Shown in pieces: positions 1-8,812 of a stretch of DNA of 64,000 bases (position 1 is its first letter; each line of letters opens with the position of its first letter). Position numbers and translations under genes: made by a program. The stretch is taken from positions 1-64,000 of the forward strand of contig LNFB01000345.1 of assembly GCA_001464385.1 (NCBI GenBank), in the 5' to 3' direction. This stretch comes from Deltaproteobacteria bacterium Ga0077550 (lineage in GTDB: Bacteria > Myxococcota_A > Polyangia > Nannocystales > Nannocystaceae). Below the pieces are notes generated by a model. That model saw only the letters and a list, made by a program, of their open reading frames with translations, was not told where the DNA came from and searched no databases.

Positions 1-1277
1 TCGCGGTCGGGCGACAGCGACCAGAGTCGACCGCTCACGCGTCCGTAGTCCTGGGAGATGCAGCACGCGACGTTCTCGAGCACCTCGATGCGACCGTCCT
101 GCACGAGCATGGAGCCGTCCCCGTCGAAGAGCAGGCGTGAGCGGGTCAGGTCGCGATCGAACCACTCGATCGGGCCGTCGGTCCCGGGCCCCGTGACGAT
201 CCAGCCGCCGTCGTCGGTCATCGCCCACAGCTCGCGGGCCGGCGGCAGCTCGACGTACGACGGCGAGGGCGAAGCCGAGGGCAAGGCCGGGGGCAAGGCC
301 GGGGGCAAGGCATAGACGCGCTCGGGCGCCGAGTAGAGCCCGCCGAGCTGCAGCCGCATCACGCCGCGGTCGATGAAACGGAACGGCAGGCTGGTGTACG
401 CCAGCGCGCTGTCGACCAGCGGCGTGGTCGTGCCCGCCTCGAGATCCCGCAGGGCGATCGCGCCCTCGGGCCACTCGGGATCGTCGTTCGTCACCGCGAG
501 GTCCTGCCACACCAGCCACCGCAGATCGGGCGAGACGTCGAACTCGCGGGCGTTGGTCGCCTCGATCGTGGTGCTGCCGTCGAGGAGCGAGAAGCGGATG
601 AGCTCGTCGGCGGCCGTGATCGCGAAGATGTCGTCGGGCATGACCGCGAGCACCTCATGGAAGTTCGGTACGGTGTGCGGAGCCGTCTTCGTGGCGATCC
701 GGACGTCTTGGAGGAGTACCTGTCGCGTCGCCGTCTGCCTCCAAGGGTCCTCTGGAAACGCCTGCAGGACGACGCTTCCGAAGACATCGTCCTCGGTCTC
801 GAGGGTGATGAAGCCCCATGGCGTCGAGTCGAATCGGCAGTCGGGCGCGTAGGCGACGACGTTCGGCTCGTGCGAACCGCTGGGATCGAGCGCGAAGATC
901 TCCCCGGTCTCCTCCCGACACGCCAACGGGGGTTCGAAGTGGAAGTCGCGGCGCAGGAACGAGAACTCCGGGCCGATCCGCTCGGGGGACTCGCCGCACG
1001 GCCCCACCGACCACAGCTCGGACGCGTCGACGCGGGGGAACCAGGTCTCCTCCACTTCGTCCTCACCCGCGTCCCCGATCCACAGCAGGCGTCGGTCATC
1101 GACCTCCCAGTCCTCGAGTTGATGGACGACCCGGAGTCGACGATCGTCCTCGAGCGCGAGGATCTGCACCGGCCCGGGCTGCCCGCAGATCCGCTCGTGC
1201 TCTGCATCGGCGCGATCGTCCGGACCGCACGCGGCGATCAATCCCGCGACGACGAGGCATCCTTGCCGGCGTTGCAT
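1..1277 (-). CDS. Lipoprotein, propeller-like (C-terminus beyond left edge)
   Basis: The gene runs off the left edge, so its C-terminus is missing; 425 codons are visible. The N-terminus is a lipoprotein signal (positive QRRQ, hydrophobic stretch, lipobox LIAAC, Cys17), so the mature protein should be lipid-anchored. The body has regularly spaced short hydrophobic strands with Trp and Gly-Asp turns, as in WD40/TolB-like beta-propellers, but no catalytic motif is visible. A Pro-Ala-Leu repeat (ALPPALPPALPSA) is encoded by a 12-base tandem repeat. It looks like a paralogue of the lipoprotein at 5073-6512; both contain a Cys-Cys pair in a similar setting. The ATG is chosen because a TACGCT box lies 8 bases upstream. 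Inference: envelope binding or scaffold protein of unknown ligand. Confidence 0.8.
   Translation of the reverse strand, partial: MQRRQGCLVVAGLIAACGPDDRADAEHERICGQPGPVQILALEDDRRLRVVHQLEDWEVDDRRLLWIGDAGEDEVEETWFPRVDASELWSVGPCGESPERIGPEFSFLRRDFHFEPPLACREETGEIFALDPSGSHEPNVVAYAPDCRFDSTPWGFITLETEDDVFGSVVLQAFPEDPWRQTATRQVLLQDVRIATKTAPHTVPNFHEVLAVMPDDIFAITAADELIRFSLLDGSTTIEATNAREFDVSPDLRWLVWQDLAVTNDDPEWPEGAIALRDLEAGTTTPLVDSALAYTSLPFRFIDRGVMRLQLGGLYSAPERVYALPPALPPALPSASPSPSYVELPPARELWAMTDDGGWIVTGPGTDGPIEWFDRDLTRSRLLFDGDGSMLVQDGRIEVLENVACCISQDYGRVSGRLWSLSPDR
280..309. repeat. 12-base tandem repeat in coding sequence
   Basis: The unit GGCAAGGCCGGG is repeated about two and a half times inside the lipoprotein gene at 1-1277 and encodes the ALPP repeats. 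It could vary in copy number by slippage. Confidence 0.7.
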
Positions 1278-1285
1278 CGACGCCG

Positions 1286-1291
1286 AGCGTA
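1286..1291 (-). promoter_or_regulatory. Candidate -10 box, short-leader promoter
   Basis: TACGCT on the minus strand, 8 bases before the ATG at 1277. About 18 bases upstream lies TGGACC, a weak match to a -35 TTGACA. It belongs to a recurrent TANNNT-N6-10-start pattern in this window. Confidence 0.4.
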
Positions 1292-1330
1292 GCCACGCCC
1301 GACCACCGCGGTCCAGAGCCCAGGGACGCC

Positions 1331-2122
1331 CTACCCCGGCAAGCACCAGCCGAACCACTCCCCGTCGAGCACGCACGTCATCGCCGGATCCTCGCACGAT
1401 GCGTCATAGGGATTCCCGAGGCACGCGGCGCGGCAGATGCCCGTCGGATCGCCCGGGCTCTCCGTGAGGCACATGGCTCCGACGACGCAATCGTCGATGC
1501 CGCTCCAGCGCGTGGCCTCGAAGGTGCACACGTCGCCGACGGGCACCGGCGCGTCGGCCACCGGCGCGCAGCGGGTCGCGTCGTACGCCTGGTCCCCGTT
1601 GGAGTCCCACGTGGTGCACTTCTCGCCCTCGGCGCACGACTGGAGGAACAGGTTGCACAGGAGCTGAGGGACGCTGCACACGATGCCGTCGGACGGCACG
1701 CCGCAGACCTCGCCGCCGACCCCGATGCAGCCCGGGCCCCCGCAGGTGTCCCAGCCGCAGGCGCTGTCGCACGTGAACTCGACGCCCTCGCACGCCCGCG
1801 CTGCCTGGGCGCAGTGCGTGCTGGGGACGTGCGGATCGCCGCAGGCGTCGGAGGCCAGCTCCACGCACACCTCGCCCGGCGCACAGTTGCACGGCGACGC
1901 CTCGCCCGTCGTGCCGTCGCTCGAGCTCGAGCTCGAGCTCGAGGTGTCGGCGGAGGATCCCTCGGTGGTCGTCGGATCGGACGTCGTGGGCGTCGACGCC
2001 TCGGAGCCCGCTCCGCTCGACGTCGTGCCACCGGCGCTCGACGTCGACGTCGTGCCACCGCCGGCGGTGTCGTCCGAACACGCGACCAACAACAGCGCCC
2101 AGCCCACGATCCTACGCACCAT
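1331..2122 (-). CDS. Cys-rich lipoprotein with Thr/Ser linker
   Basis: 263 residues. The signal is MVRRIVGWALLLVAC with the lipobox Cys at position 15. It is followed by a roughly 70-residue linker of Gly, Thr and Ser that includes a run of serines encoded by GAGCTC repeats. The remaining 180 residues contain about 16 cysteines in CxxG/CxxD settings (for example CNCAPGEVC), typical of disulphide-rich extracellular myxobacterial modules. No enzyme motif is visible. The start is supported by TAGGGT 6 bases upstream. It lies downstream of the FG-GAP lipoprotein on the same strand but has its own promoter-like box. Likely an exported, lipid-anchored protein that presents a small Cys-rich domain; the partner is unknown. 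Confidence 0.85.
   Translation of the reverse strand: MVRRIVGWALLLVACSDDTAGGGTTSTSSAGGTTSSGAGSEASTPTTSDPTTTEGSSADTSSSSSSSSDGTTGEASPCNCAPGEVCVELASDACGDPHVPSTHCAQAARACEGVEFTCDSACGWDTCGGPGCIGVGGEVCGVPSDGIVCSVPQLLCNLFLQSCAEGEKCTTWDSNGDQAYDATRCAPVADAPVPVGDVCTFEATRWSGIDDCVVGAMCLTESPGDPTGICRAACLGNPYDASCEDPAMTCVLDGEWFGWCLPG
1918..1943. repeat. GAGCTC hexamer tandem repeat
   Basis: About four copies of GAGCTC in a row encode the poly-serine part of the linker in the lipoprotein at 1331-2122. This is a simple-sequence tract prone to length change in steps of two residues. Confidence 0.75.
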
Positions 2123-2128
2123 CGGTCG

Positions 2129-2134
2129 ACCCTA
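2129..2134 (-). promoter_or_regulatory. Candidate -10 box, short-leader promoter
   Basis: TAGGGT on the minus strand, 6 bases before the ATG at 2122. No convincing -35 is visible. Confidence 0.4.
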
Positions 2135-2228
2135 CCATGGGCTCATGGCGAAGCACCGCCCGAAACGCCGACGCGACCGGCCCCGGGTCGCCCCGGAGCC
2201 AGCCGCGTCACTTCGCCGCCGAACCGCG

Positions 2229-4892
2229 TCAGTGTGCCGGCCCGAGGTCCTGCACCCAGTAGTCGATCACCTGGAACGTGGCGCCTGCCACCGTCTTCGG
2301 CGCCACGACCATGCCGAAGCCGTAGTGGTACGACTCGTAGTCGGCGGCGGTCTCGATGTGGCCGACGGTGCCGAGGTACTCGACCGCGTTGCCGACGCTC
2401 ACCGAGTACACGCTGCCGTCGGTGAGGCCGTAGCTCGCCTCGAAGCCGAGGCCGGCCACGGAGGTGCCGCCGCCGTACTCGCTGGTGATGCGCACCGCGG
2501 TCTCCCAGTCGGCCGACTCGGCCAGGGCGATCGACACCCCGTTGGCGCTCCCGCCCTGGCCGCAGCTCTGCAGCTCCGACACGAACGCGGTCCCCGGCGC
2601 CGCGGTGTTCACGAGCAGGTCGCGATCGGTGGTTCGCATGTAGCTCGAGACGTCGCCGGGCACGTGCTTCAGCAGATCGGCCGGCAGGCGGTACGCGGGC
2701 GCGACCGTCGCGTTGAAGTATGGCAGCGACCAGCTGTACGTCTTGGTGTCGACGGGCTCGTCGATCGTCATGCGCGAGCCGATGACGGTCGGATCGGGCG
2801 CCGAGGTGATCTCGTACTCGTAGACGCGGTACAGCGTGCCCTGGAAGATCACCTGATCGCGATCCCAGCCGCCGGCGAAGCTCTTGCCGTACGTCGTCGT
2901 CTCGGTGGTGCCGATCGTGGTGTCGACCTCGCGGCGCCACGACGCCGACACATCCCAGCTGAGCATCGGGATCACCGAGGCGAGCTCGAAGGACGCGGTC
3001 ACACCGGTCGACACGCCGAGCTCGACGGCCTGGCCCGAGCCCGACGACACCTCGGTGCCGTACGCGGTGCCGGTCGCCGCGTACACCTGGCTGATGCCGG
3101 CCTCGGCCGGGGGCGCCGAGGCCACCGCGACGATCTGCGGCTTGGGCAGCGACAGCCACTTGTTGCCGGTGTAGCGCAGCTCGAGCGAGTCGCCGTCGAA
3201 GTCGGCGCCGAGCAGCACCGGGGCGATGGGCTCGTCGGGTCCGACCCACGCGGGGAAGACGTGGACGAAGCCGCCGTCCTGCGTGAGCCGCGACCACGTC
3301 TCGCCCTGGCCGTTGCCTTCGCCGACGCTGACGAAGCGCTCGACCTCGGCCGTGCGCGGCTCGTTGCCGTCGCCGCGATCGATCGTCGCCACCGCGATCG
3401 CGTCCTTGCCGTCGCGATCGTCGTCGAGCACGGTCATGTCGCAGCGACCCTGGGGCTCGAGGTCCTGCGAGCCGACCTCCAGGCCGTGGTGGACCCCGCC
3501 GAACCCGACCGGCGCCGCGGCCTCGCCCAGGGAGAAGTGATCGAGCTGGCAGCCGACGCGATCGTCGTTGCGATCGCGGACCAACGACACCGCCTCGGCG
3601 AAGCCGTCGCCGTTGGTGTCGGCGACCGCGAGCGTCCACGGCCAGTCGGTCGTCGTCAGCGGCCACGTGCTCTGCTCGAGTGCGACGCTCGCCTCGACGA
3701 GCTGGTCCTGGCCGGCGATCGTGGGCGTCGCGCGGATCAGCATCTGCTCCGCGCCCTGGTCGCTCCAGATCGCGCCGAGCACCGGTTCGTCGACGCCGTC
3801 GTGGTCCAGGTCGCCCGCCGCGACCGCCAGGCGCAGGAGCGACGAGGGCGCGTCCGGGTTGCGATCCACCACGGCGAACGCGATCGCGGTGCCGGTCGCG
3901 GCGAACCCAGCCGCCGCGTCGTCGAGCGTGTCGAGGTTCGCAGTCGTCGCGTCGCTGCGATGCAGCACCACCAGCTCGTCGGCGTCGTCGAGGTCGAGCT
4001 GGGCCCCGGCGACCCGCAGCTCGTCGACCCCGACGAATTCCCCGGTGTGCAGGATCCCGTAGCCGGCGACCGCGTCGTCGATCACGACGAGCTGGGCGCC
4101 GTCGATCTGCTCTGCCCCGGGGACGCCGCCGCCGTAGAGCCCGCTGACGATCGCCTCGTCGCGACCGTCGGCGTCGACGTCGGCCGTGACCACGTCGAGC
4201 GACCAGAAGCGGCCCGCGGGCGCGGACAGCTCGATCTCCTGCAGCGAGACGAGGGCGCTGCCCTCGCGCCCGAGCACGCCGATGCGCGCGAGGCCGCCGT
4301 CGAGGCCGGCGAGGATCATCTCGTCGCCGGCGATCGCGTCGAGCTCGCCCTTGGCCGACTGCCAGATCTCGCCCGCGGGCACCTCGTCGAGCAGTAGCCC
4401 GAGCGCGGGGCTCATCCCGTCGCCCTGCACGCGATCGTCGACGACGCGGCCGGCGGCGCCGAGCTCCTGCGGGATCAACAGCGCGAGCTCGTCGGAGCCG
4501 ACCATCCGGAAGCGGCCGCGCGTCAGGGGCTGGAAGCGATCCGGTCGCGGATCTGCGTAGCCGAACGCGTCGACCGAGTACGGCTCGTCCTCGCCCGCGG
4601 GCTCACCGGTGTCGCCATCGTCGCCCGTGTCGCCGCCACCGTCGTCACTGCCGCCGTCGTCACTGCCGCCGTCGTCGCTGCCGTCGTCGTCGCCATCGTC
4701 GGCATCGTCGCCGCCGTCGTCGTCGTCGTCGGGATCGCTGACGCCGTCGTCGGTGCCGCCGTCGGGATCGGCCGGCGACGTCTCGGAGTCCGACGCGTCG
4801 TCGGCACTCGCAGCATCATCGGAGCACGCGGTGAGCGAGCCACACAGACCAAGGGAGAGGACCACCGGCAAGCGACAGGGTGTTCGTTGCAT
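2229..4892 (-). CDS. Large FG-GAP/VCBS-repeat lipoprotein with unusual C-terminal domain
   Basis: 887 residues. The signal ends in lipobox SLTAC. An Asp/Gly/Ser linker (residues about 25-95) follows, then roughly 400 residues of FG-GAP/VCBS-like propeller blades with calcium-loop motifs such as DVDADGRDE, DLDHDGVDE and DTNGDGFAE. The last 290 residues are different: strands with alternating Ser/Thr and hydrophobic residues, a motif TTTYGKSFAGGW, then a beta-rich stretch with YEYEI and YSVSVGNAVEYLG. That pattern recalls aerolysin/ETX-type beta-pore-forming proteins, but this is only a resemblance. FG-GAP domains commonly bind ligands at the cell surface. The gene probably makes an outer-surface lipoprotein. 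The ATG is the only one placed in front of the signal peptide. Confidence 0.85.
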   Translation of the reverse strand: MQRTPCRLPVVLSLGLCGSLTACSDDAASADDASDSETSPADPDGGTDDGVSDPDDDDDGGDDADDGDDDGSDDGGSDDGGSDDGGGDTGDDGDTGEPAGEDEPYSVDAFGYADPRPDRFQPLTRGRFRMVGSDELALLIPQELGAAGRVVDDRVQGDGMSPALGLLLDEVPAGEIWQSAKGELDAIAGDEMILAGLDGGLARIGVLGREGSALVSLQEIELSAPAGRFWSLDVVTADVDADGRDEAIVSGLYGGGVPGAEQIDGAQLVVIDDAVAGYGILHTGEFVGVDELRVAGAQLDLDDADELVVLHRSDATTANLDTLDDAAAGFAATGTAIAFAVVDRNPDAPSSLLRLAVAAGDLDHDGVDEPVLGAIWSDQGAEQMLIRATPTIAGQDQLVEASVALEQSTWPLTTTDWPWTLAVADTNGDGFAEAVSLVRDRNDDRVGCQLDHFSLGEAAAPVGFGGVHHGLEVGSQDLEPQGRCDMTVLDDDRDGKDAIAVATIDRGDGNEPRTAEVERFVSVGEGNGQGETWSRLTQDGGFVHVFPAWVGPDEPIAPVLLGADFDGDSLELRYTGNKWLSLPKPQIVAVASAPPAEAGISQVYAATGTAYGTEVSSGSGQAVELGVSTGVTASFELASVIPMLSWDVSASWRREVDTTIGTTETTTYGKSFAGGWDRDQVIFQGTLYRVYEYEITSAPDPTVIGSRMTIDEPVDTKTYSWSLPYFNATVAPAYRLPADLLKHVPGDVSSYMRTTDRDLLVNTAAPGTAFVSELQSCGQGGSANGVSIALAESADWETAVRITSEYGGGTSVAGLGFEASYGLTDGSVYSVSVGNAVEYLGTVGHIETAADYESYHYGFGMVVAPKTVAGATFQVIDYWVQDLGPAH
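4625..4735. repeat. Asp/Gly/Ser-coding imperfect repeats
   Basis: Repeats of GTCGTCACTGCCGCC and related units encode the DGGSDDGGSDDGGG linker behind the lipobox of the FG-GAP lipoprotein. Confidence 0.7.
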
Positions 4893-4946
4893 GCCGGCCT
4901 GCAGTGCAACGCCTCGGCCGCGAGCAAGTCGGCGGAATCACGTGAT

Positions 4947-4964
4947 CCGGCCCCGCGGGGCCGG
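4947..4964. other. Perfect 18-base GC palindrome upstream of the FG-GAP lipoprotein
   Basis: CCGGCCCCGCGGGGCCGG is a perfect palindrome about 55 bases upstream of the start at 4892 and between two minus-strand genes (4893-5072). There is no T tract after it, so a classical terminator is unlikely. It may be a protein-binding site, or a stem ending the upstream transcript. Confidence 0.35.
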
Positions 4965-5072
4965 TGGCGACGATCGACGCGATTGGCCAGGCGAGCGGCT
5001 ACGCCAGCGGCCTGCGTGCATGTGCGACAACGCTGTTGGCCGCGATCGCGACGGACGATCGCGCCGTGGGCC

Positions 5073-6512
5073 TCACGGCAGCACGAAGCGCCACAGCCCG
5101 CCCCGCTCGGGGTGATACACCACGTACAGCACCTCGTTGCGCTCGCGCGGCGTGCCCTCGAACGGAACGACGAAGCCGAGGACGTCGTCCGCGAGCTCAC
5201 GCCGCGCCCCGTCGCGGCCGACGGACACCAGGGTGCCGGTGGGCGCCTCGGCGTCGGCACGGGCGAGGTAGACGACGGTGCCGGTGCGCGTGCGAACGAA
5301 GAACCGGTCGACGTCCTCGGCGAGGGTCTCGATCGGCCCGCCGTCGAAGGGGAGCAGCTTGAGTGTACCGGTCTCGGCTTCGGGGGCGCGATCGAGCGCG
5401 ACAACACCGTCGTCGTAGTTGGGCGAGTCCCAGTCCGGGCGCGGGAAGTCGATCGCGACCGGCGTCTGCGAGCTCGCGTCGAGGAGGTACGTGCCGACGT
5501 CCTCGCCGACGCGCGACACCAACATCTCCGAGGGTGACAGCGACGCCTCGAGGTTCCACCAATCGTCGACCTCGAACGACACGCCGCTCGCCGCGTTCAG
5601 GTACACCTGCGTCACCGCTTCGGAGGAATCGAAGCCGAGCAGGTAGCTCGTGATCCACGGTCCGTTCCAGTCGACGTCCGCGGGGATCGTGCCCCCGGCG
5701 AAGTGCCGGCTCTCGCCGGTGTCGCGGTCGAGCACGTTGATCTGGCAGCAGGGGCCGAACTCGTTTCCACCGCCCCAGATCACGGTGCGCGGGTCGTCGA
5801 GCACCACGAACTCCCGCACGGGTTCGTCGATCAGGGTCTCCGTGTCGCCTCCGGGGAGCGACACCCGCACCAGCGGACCGCCCTCGAGGGCGACCAGCAC
5901 ACCGTCGCCGTCGACGACCGGCACGTCGCCGTCGCGTCCCGAGCAGTCGGTGAGGTCCCCGCCGAAGTGGGGTTCATCGGGAATCCGGACGCCCGCGAGG
6001 ATCTCGCGCGGCACGGCGTCGGGATCCGAGGGATCCGGGTGGAACCACAGCACGCCCTGGGCATCGACCGCCGCGAGGCCACCCGCCACCACCAGCGGAC
6101 ACCCGCGCACCGACGCGAAGATCGGGTGGCTCGGCGCAGCGCCGCGGGGATCGAGCCACCGCATCGCGCCGCTCTCGAGGTCGCCCGCGACCGCCCAGTC
6201 GCCCGCGCTCCCGGAGACCTCGCGCTGGATCTCCGCACGGTCACCGAGCTCGACGACCGGTCCGCCGCACTCGTCGACCGCGAGGATCCGGTGGTCGCTC
6301 CCACCGGGCGCGATGATCCCCGTGACGACGCGATCGCCGACGCGCGTGATGTCCGTGAAGCCGACACCAGCGACCCCACTCGTGGATGCAAGGGGATCGC
6401 CGCTGTCGATCAACCGGACGGGATCGTCGCCGCCGCAGGTCTGCGGCGGCTCGTCGCCCCGGGAGGGTCCGCAGCCGCACGCGAGCAGCACCACGAGGGC
6501 CCGACGTAGCAC
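5073..6512 (-). CDS. Lipoprotein, propeller-like
   Basis: 479 residues from the GTG at 6512. The N-terminus LRRALVVLLACGCG carries a short lipoprotein signal. The rest has repeated strand-turn segments (for example LVSVGRDGARREL and TGTLKLLPFDGGP) that read like TolB/WD40-type beta-propeller blades. No catalytic residues are recognised. It appears related to the partial lipoprotein at 1-1277. Start choice: TACGCT sits exactly 6 bases before this GTG, the spacing seen at many other genes here. The in-frame GTG at 6530 would give a longer, more typical signal (VRYALAVLRR...) and remains possible. The frame stays open further upstream but would overlap the divergent gene at 6613. Role unknown; envelope ligand binding is an inference. 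Confidence 0.75.
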   Translation of the reverse strand: MLRRALVVLLACGCGPSRGDEPPQTCGGDDPVRLIDSGDPLASTSGVAGVGFTDITRVGDRVVTGIIAPGGSDHRILAVDECGGPVVELGDRAEIQREVSGSAGDWAVAGDLESGAMRWLDPRGAAPSHPIFASVRGCPLVVAGGLAAVDAQGVLWFHPDPSDPDAVPREILAGVRIPDEPHFGGDLTDCSGRDGDVPVVDGDGVLVALEGGPLVRVSLPGGDTETLIDEPVREFVVLDDPRTVIWGGGNEFGPCCQINVLDRDTGESRHFAGGTIPADVDWNGPWITSYLLGFDSSEAVTQVYLNAASGVSFEVDDWWNLEASLSPSEMLVSRVGEDVGTYLLDASSQTPVAIDFPRPDWDSPNYDDGVVALDRAPEAETGTLKLLPFDGGPIETLAEDVDRFFVRTRTGTVVYLARADAEAPTGTLVSVGRDGARRELADDVLGFVVPFEGTPRERNEVLYVVYHPERGGLWRFVLP

Positions 6513-6518
6513 CGCGAG

Positions 6519-6524
6519 AGCGTA
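6519..6524 (-). promoter_or_regulatory. Candidate -10 box, short-leader promoter
   Basis: TACGCT on the minus strand, 6 bases before the GTG at 6512. Divergent from the box at 6599-6604. Confidence 0.4.
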
Positions 6525-6598
6525 GCGCACTCCGGGATGGCGACGACCCCCGAGGGACGGACCACGCAGCGGCTGCGTGAAGGCGTGACAAACGGTGT

Positions 6599-6604
6599 TA
6601 GCCT
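6599..6604 (+). promoter_or_regulatory. Candidate -10 box, short-leader promoter
   Basis: TAGCCT, 8 bases before the ATG at 6613. It favours that ATG over the upstream GTG at 6595. Confidence 0.4.
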
Positions 6605-6612
6605 CGATCGCG

Positions 6613-7194
6613 ATGCGCACCGCGATCGCGATCCTCACCGTCTGCGTCATCGGCATCCCCGCGTGCGGGGGCGACGACGCCTCGGACACCGGCACGGGCG
6701 CGTCCGCGACCACCGGCACCGATCCGACGACCGGCCCCGATCCCACCGCCGCCTCGAGCGAGGGGTCGAGCACCGACGCCACGTCGAGCAGCACCGCGGC
6801 GGACACGTCGTCGAGCACCGCGGTCGCCGACACCACCGGTGGCGCCCCCGAGGATCCCGCCTACCCCGCGCCCGATGCCGGCGCCTGCCCGGATCAGACC
6901 GCCCCGATCATGCTGCCCGGCGGCTCCGTCTGCGCCCCCTTCTGCGCCGGCGCCGACGCGCCCTGTCCCACGCCCGCCTCCGGCGACGCGGAGCCCGAGT
7001 GCACCCCGTTCGCGGGCAAGGGCGGCAGCGGCCTGCCGTGCACCGACGACGGCGAGTGCACCGACGGCGAGGCCTGCGGCACCGACGACGTCTGCATCGC
7101 GGTGGCGTTCTGGGGCTGCCGACTGCTGTGCGACGGCGCGACCGCGTGCAGCGACGGGATGACCTGTGCGGGGGATGCCTGCGCGTACCCATGA
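6613..7194 (+). CDS. Small Cys-rich lipoprotein
   Basis: 193 residues. The signal MRTAIAILTVCVIGIPAC ends in a lipobox. A 60-residue linker rich in Thr, Ser, Ala and Asp follows. The C-terminal 110 residues contain about 16 cysteines in two similar halves (CAPFCAGADAPC and CRLLCDGATAC), suggesting an internally duplicated disulphide module. No enzyme signature. The ATG at 6613 is preferred because it begins the signal peptide and has TAGCCT 8 bases upstream. The next gene starts 25 bases after this one ends and may be cotranscribed. Likely an exported surface protein of unknown binding partner. Confidence 0.85.
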   Translation: MRTAIAILTVCVIGIPACGGDDASDTGTGASATTGTDPTTGPDPTAASSEGSSTDATSSSTAADTSSSTAVADTTGGAPEDPAYPAPDAGACPDQTAPIMLPGGSVCAPFCAGADAPCPTPASGDAEPECTPFAGKGGSGLPCTDDGECTDGEACGTDDVCIAVAFWGCRLLCDGATACSDGMTCAGDACAYP

Positions 7195-7219
7195 CGCTCG
7201 TCGCGGGAACGAGGGAACG

Positions 7220-7957
7220 ATGCGATCGTTCGTCGCGATGAAGCGCGCGAGCCTCTCGATCCTCTGCCTGGTCGCGTGCGAGAAGAACGCAGCGGAACCG
7301 ACGACGCCGACGGACGCCGCGACGCCGACGGCCACGGACACCGCGACGACACCCGAGCCCATCGACACGAACTGCGAGGCCGACGTCTTCGGTGACGGGC
7401 GTCCGGATCGCGTCGCGTTCGAACAGGACGGCCTCTGGGGCTTCCGTGACGCAGACGGCAAGGTCGTGATCGCGGCGCAGTACTTCATGGTCTCGCCCTA
7501 CACCGCCGAGGGTGTGGCGGGCGTGATCTCGGCGGGTGGTGCCGCGTTCATCGATCTGTCCGGCCGCAAGGTCGCGACCGCGCTGATGTTCGACAACGGC
7601 CCGGATTACTTCGTGCAGGGGCTCGCGCGGATCGTCGAGGGCGGCAAGACGGGCTTCGTCGATCGTGCGGGCAAGATCGCGATCGCGCCGCAGTTCGACG
7701 CGGCGGGATCGTTCTGCGAGGGCCTCGCGCCGGTGTGCATGGGCTGCAAGGAGGTGCCGCGCGGCGAGCACCACGAGCTGGTCGGCGGGCAGTGGGGCTT
7801 CGTCGATCGCACCGGCGCCGTCGTGATTCCGATCGCCTACGACAGCGCGACCGGCTTCGCCGAGGGTTGGGCGACCGTCGGCAAGGGCGGACGCACGTTC
7901 CGCATCGAGCGACGAGGCGCCGAGCGACGGGGCGCCGAGCTCGCGGAAGTACCGTGA
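7220..7957 (+). CDS. WG-repeat lipoprotein
   Basis: 245 residues from the ATG at 7220, which has GAGGG 4 bases upstream; the ATG at 7238 would also leave an intact signal. The lipobox LVAC is followed by a short Thr/Pro/Ala linker. The body holds about four WG-type repeats: WGFRDADGKVVI, AFIDLSGRKVA, TGFVDRAGKIAI and WGFVDRTGAVVI. These are the tandem beta-hairpin modules of WG-containing repeat proteins found on many bacterial surfaces. Two cysteines in CMGC lie between repeats. The C-terminus is short and basic (RIERRGAERRGAE). WG repeats are thought to mediate protein binding; no more specific role can be read here. Confidence 0.85.
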   Translation: MRSFVAMKRASLSILCLVACEKNAAEPTTPTDAATPTATDTATTPEPIDTNCEADVFGDGRPDRVAFEQDGLWGFRDADGKVVIAAQYFMVSPYTAEGVAGVISAGGAAFIDLSGRKVATALMFDNGPDYFVQGLARIVEGGKTGFVDRAGKIAIAPQFDAAGSFCEGLAPVCMGCKEVPRGEHHELVGGQWGFVDRTGAVVIPIAYDSATGFAEGWATVGKGGRTFRIERRGAERRGAELAEVP

Positions 7958-8152
7958 CCGCGCGCGCCGGATGTCGGCGGCGCTGCGTCGCAGGTGCAAA
8001 GCGCGTCGCGCCCTCGTCGCAGAGGGATCCCGCTTCGCCACCGCCTCGATCCGACGAGGTTTCGCGATCGTCCGGTGTCCACCTCTGCCGTTCCAGGTAC
8101 TGTTGTGCGGAGTTCGCAGGGATCTCCCGCGACGACGACCAGGACGCCGACC

Positions 8153-8764
8153 ATGCCAGATCCGAAGATCGAGCAGCTCGCAGCGAAGGTGCTCGAGGCG
8201 ATTTCAGACCCTCGCGTGTGCGGCCAAGGTGCCAACGCGCTGCGTGGATTGATCCGAGACCAGATGAAGGCCGCGGCGGCGAGTTCTTCCGGCCAGACCG
8301 ACGTCGCGATCGAACAGGCCGCCGGTCAGGTCGCCGGGCGCGTCGAGGAGATCTGCCGTGGGCTGCCGCCCGACGTGCGCGCAGTCGGGGTCGTCGTCGC
8401 GGCCGCGGGCGCGGTGTACGGCGTCTCGCAGATGCCCGAAGCAGAGATTCGCGCGATGATCGCTCGCGTCCGCACGAAGGTCATCGACACCAAGTTGATG
8501 ATCGCCGGCGAGCCCGTCCAGCTGAGCGTATCGTCCACGCTGGCGCCGCTGTTCGGCGAGCCACCGTCGGTCAACGCCGAGGCGCGCTGGCAGCAACGGA
8601 TCTTCGGGCAGTCGGGGACCGCCCGGCTCTACGCGAACGATCTCGGCGGCAACGCGACCGCGGGCGGCTCGTGGTCGACACCGCTCCAGGGCGGAAGCGC
8701 CGAGTTCGGCGCGAACACCAGCGGCGGCGGCACCGTGTACTTCCGCCTCCAGTTCTCGTGGTGA
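8153..8764 (+). CDS. Hypothetical protein with helical N-terminus and Gly-rich beta C-terminus
   Basis: 203 residues, no signal peptide. The first 110 residues look helical and amphipathic (PKIEQLAAKVLEAI, VAIEQAAGQVAGRVEEI), and a hydrophobic Ala/Val/Gly stretch (AVGVVVAAAGAVYGV) could be one membrane segment near residue 85. The last 75 residues are Gly/Ser/Asn-rich beta-type sequence ending in FRLQFSW, a terminal aromatic as in some outer-membrane beta proteins. I do not recognise a family. The start is the first ATG that opens a well-formed helix; the frame stays open upstream to 7994, but that part has random-looking composition. The 195 bases before it (7958-8152) hold no gene I can support. 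Confidence 0.7.
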   Translation: MPDPKIEQLAAKVLEAISDPRVCGQGANALRGLIRDQMKAAAASSSGQTDVAIEQAAGQVAGRVEEICRGLPPDVRAVGVVVAAAGAVYGVSQMPEAEIRAMIARVRTKVIDTKLMIAGEPVQLSVSSTLAPLFGEPPSVNAEARWQQRIFGQSGTARLYANDLGGNATAGGSWSTPLQGGSAEFGANTSGGGTVYFRLQFSW

Positions 8765-8812
8765 ACGGATGGTCGCGGTGGCCGCCTCTCGTGGGCGTTC
8801 GCCGCGCCCTGC

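Noticed and set aside
1683-4397. A 904-codon open frame on the plus strand
   Set aside because: It lies opposite two convincing lipoprotein genes, has Arg/His/Val-rich shadow composition, and no signal or domain.
4947-4964. GC palindrome as a rho-independent terminator
   Set aside because: A perfect 18-base palindrome leaves almost no loop, and no T tract follows on either strand.
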